Source: Hypomesus transpacificus
Taxonomy: Eukaryota; Chordata; Actinopteri; Osmeriformes; Osmeridae
Direction of reading: 5' to 3'
Assembly (NCBI RefSeq): GCF_021917145.1
Contig: NW_025813875.1
Location: 22,302 to 86,301, forward strand
DNA length: 64,000 nt
Shown: positions 57,507 to 64,000 of the stretch, piece by piece
Position numbering within the stretch: the first letter of the stretch is position 1
Layout of the letters: every line of letters starts with the position of its first letter
Program-made: the position numbers and the translations under genes
The notes under the pieces: generated by a model
Seen by the model: only the letters and a program-made list of their open reading frames with translations
Database searches by the model: none
Told to the model about the DNA's origin: nothing

Positions 57507-58066
57507 TGTTTTAAAGGTATAAAAAAAGGAGTAGTATCATAATGTTTTCCAGAGATGTATATCGATATAATGTACTGTATGTGCGTATTCTATCTATTTG
57601 TGTACATCATTTTGTTCTGTGTGGGTGTAAGCAAATAACAACTGAGCAATCAGGATATTGTGACATCTCCAATTTATTAATAAACAATTTGTCAAATAAA
57701 ATAATTTCATAGTATCTTTGTACAATGACACAGGGTATCTGAAAGTTTCCTTCAGTAGAGAATCAGCACAACTGTTTAAACAGCATTTAAAAGGATTTGA
57801 TTTGAAACAACACAAAACTGGTCGTAAACACTAATCTGCCATTTTATTAACACCACAAGTATGATCCAGCACTCTAGTTATAAGAACAGAGTCAATTATT
57901 TCCAATTGTCTTTGTTTAAATCATCATTTCACGAGGAGAATTCACCGGTATTCTGTGGTAAACGTGCTTCCCAAAGGTCCCCAATGAACCCTCTACAAAC
58001 GCATCCACCCTTCTCCCCCTCCTGCTCTCAGACGACGCCCCCTTCCCTACGTCCTCTCATCTGCCT

Positions 58067-64000
<5,934 letters not shown>

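Larger units (their letters stand above)
55109..58066. other. Right edge of the lectin array and khnyn 3' region
   Basis: Starts with the E 3' flank, includes the third partial duplication unit (56640-56960), a hairpin at 57402-57506 and khnyn 3' UTR sequence. No other gene seen. Confidence 0.5.

Overview
The window is genomic DNA of a bony fish, very probably a teleost. It holds intron-split vertebrate genes with GT-AG introns, dense (GA)n, (GT)n and poly-G microsatellites, tRNA-derived SINEs ending in the GCAGACGCTCTTATCCAGAG-type tail common in teleosts, a Ty3/Gypsy element, hAT-like DNA transposons and a cluster of fish-style tandem C-type lectin genes. I cannot name the species.

Layout. 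(1) 0.36-22.3 kb: three compact minus-strand genes, head to tail: emc4 (ER membrane complex subunit 4, complete, 5 coding exons), a CYLD-like K63/M1 deubiquitinase (about 16 coding exons, four reading-frame breaks, all in or next to G/C-rich or homopolymer tracts) and an adenylyl cyclase closest to ADCY4 (25 coding exons whose phases join into one open frame of 1,334 codons). (2) 22.3-27 kb: intergenic, with a 25-bp minisatellite just upstream of the cyclase start, CT tracts, poly-G and a 0.2-kb tandem duplication. (3) 26-56.9 kb: a plus-strand array of secreted two-domain C-type lectin genes, here called A to E, plus a truncated fragment. B and D look intact. A is interrupted by a 507-bp repeat, C is a pseudogene carrying a solo LTR, and E has lost its first exon junction by deletion. 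D and E sit in tandem ~4-kb segmental duplications, with a third partial unit. Between B and C lies a hAT-like element into which a Ty3/Gypsy retrotransposon with near-identical LTRs has jumped. Between C and D lies a 2.5-kb minisatellite that appears to be seeded by a copy of the last coding exon of KHNYN. (4) 58.1-64.0 kb: a minus-strand khnyn gene (KH-like plus NYN endonuclease), running off the right edge.

ADCY4 and KHNYN are also close neighbours on human 14q, so the lectin array occupies an old linkage interval. Gene content mixes housekeeping (EMC), NF-kB/ubiquitin signalling (CYLD), cAMP signalling (ADCY4), pathogen recognition (lectins) and antiviral RNA decay (KHNYN). I see no shared operon-like logic.

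The most unusual signals are minisatellites grown exactly over splice sites (a donor in adcy4, an acceptor in khnyn), a roughly 40-nt pure poly-C tract serving as the emc4 exon 2 acceptor tract, and the khnyn-derived minisatellite. All homology calls are from memory of protein families. No search was run.
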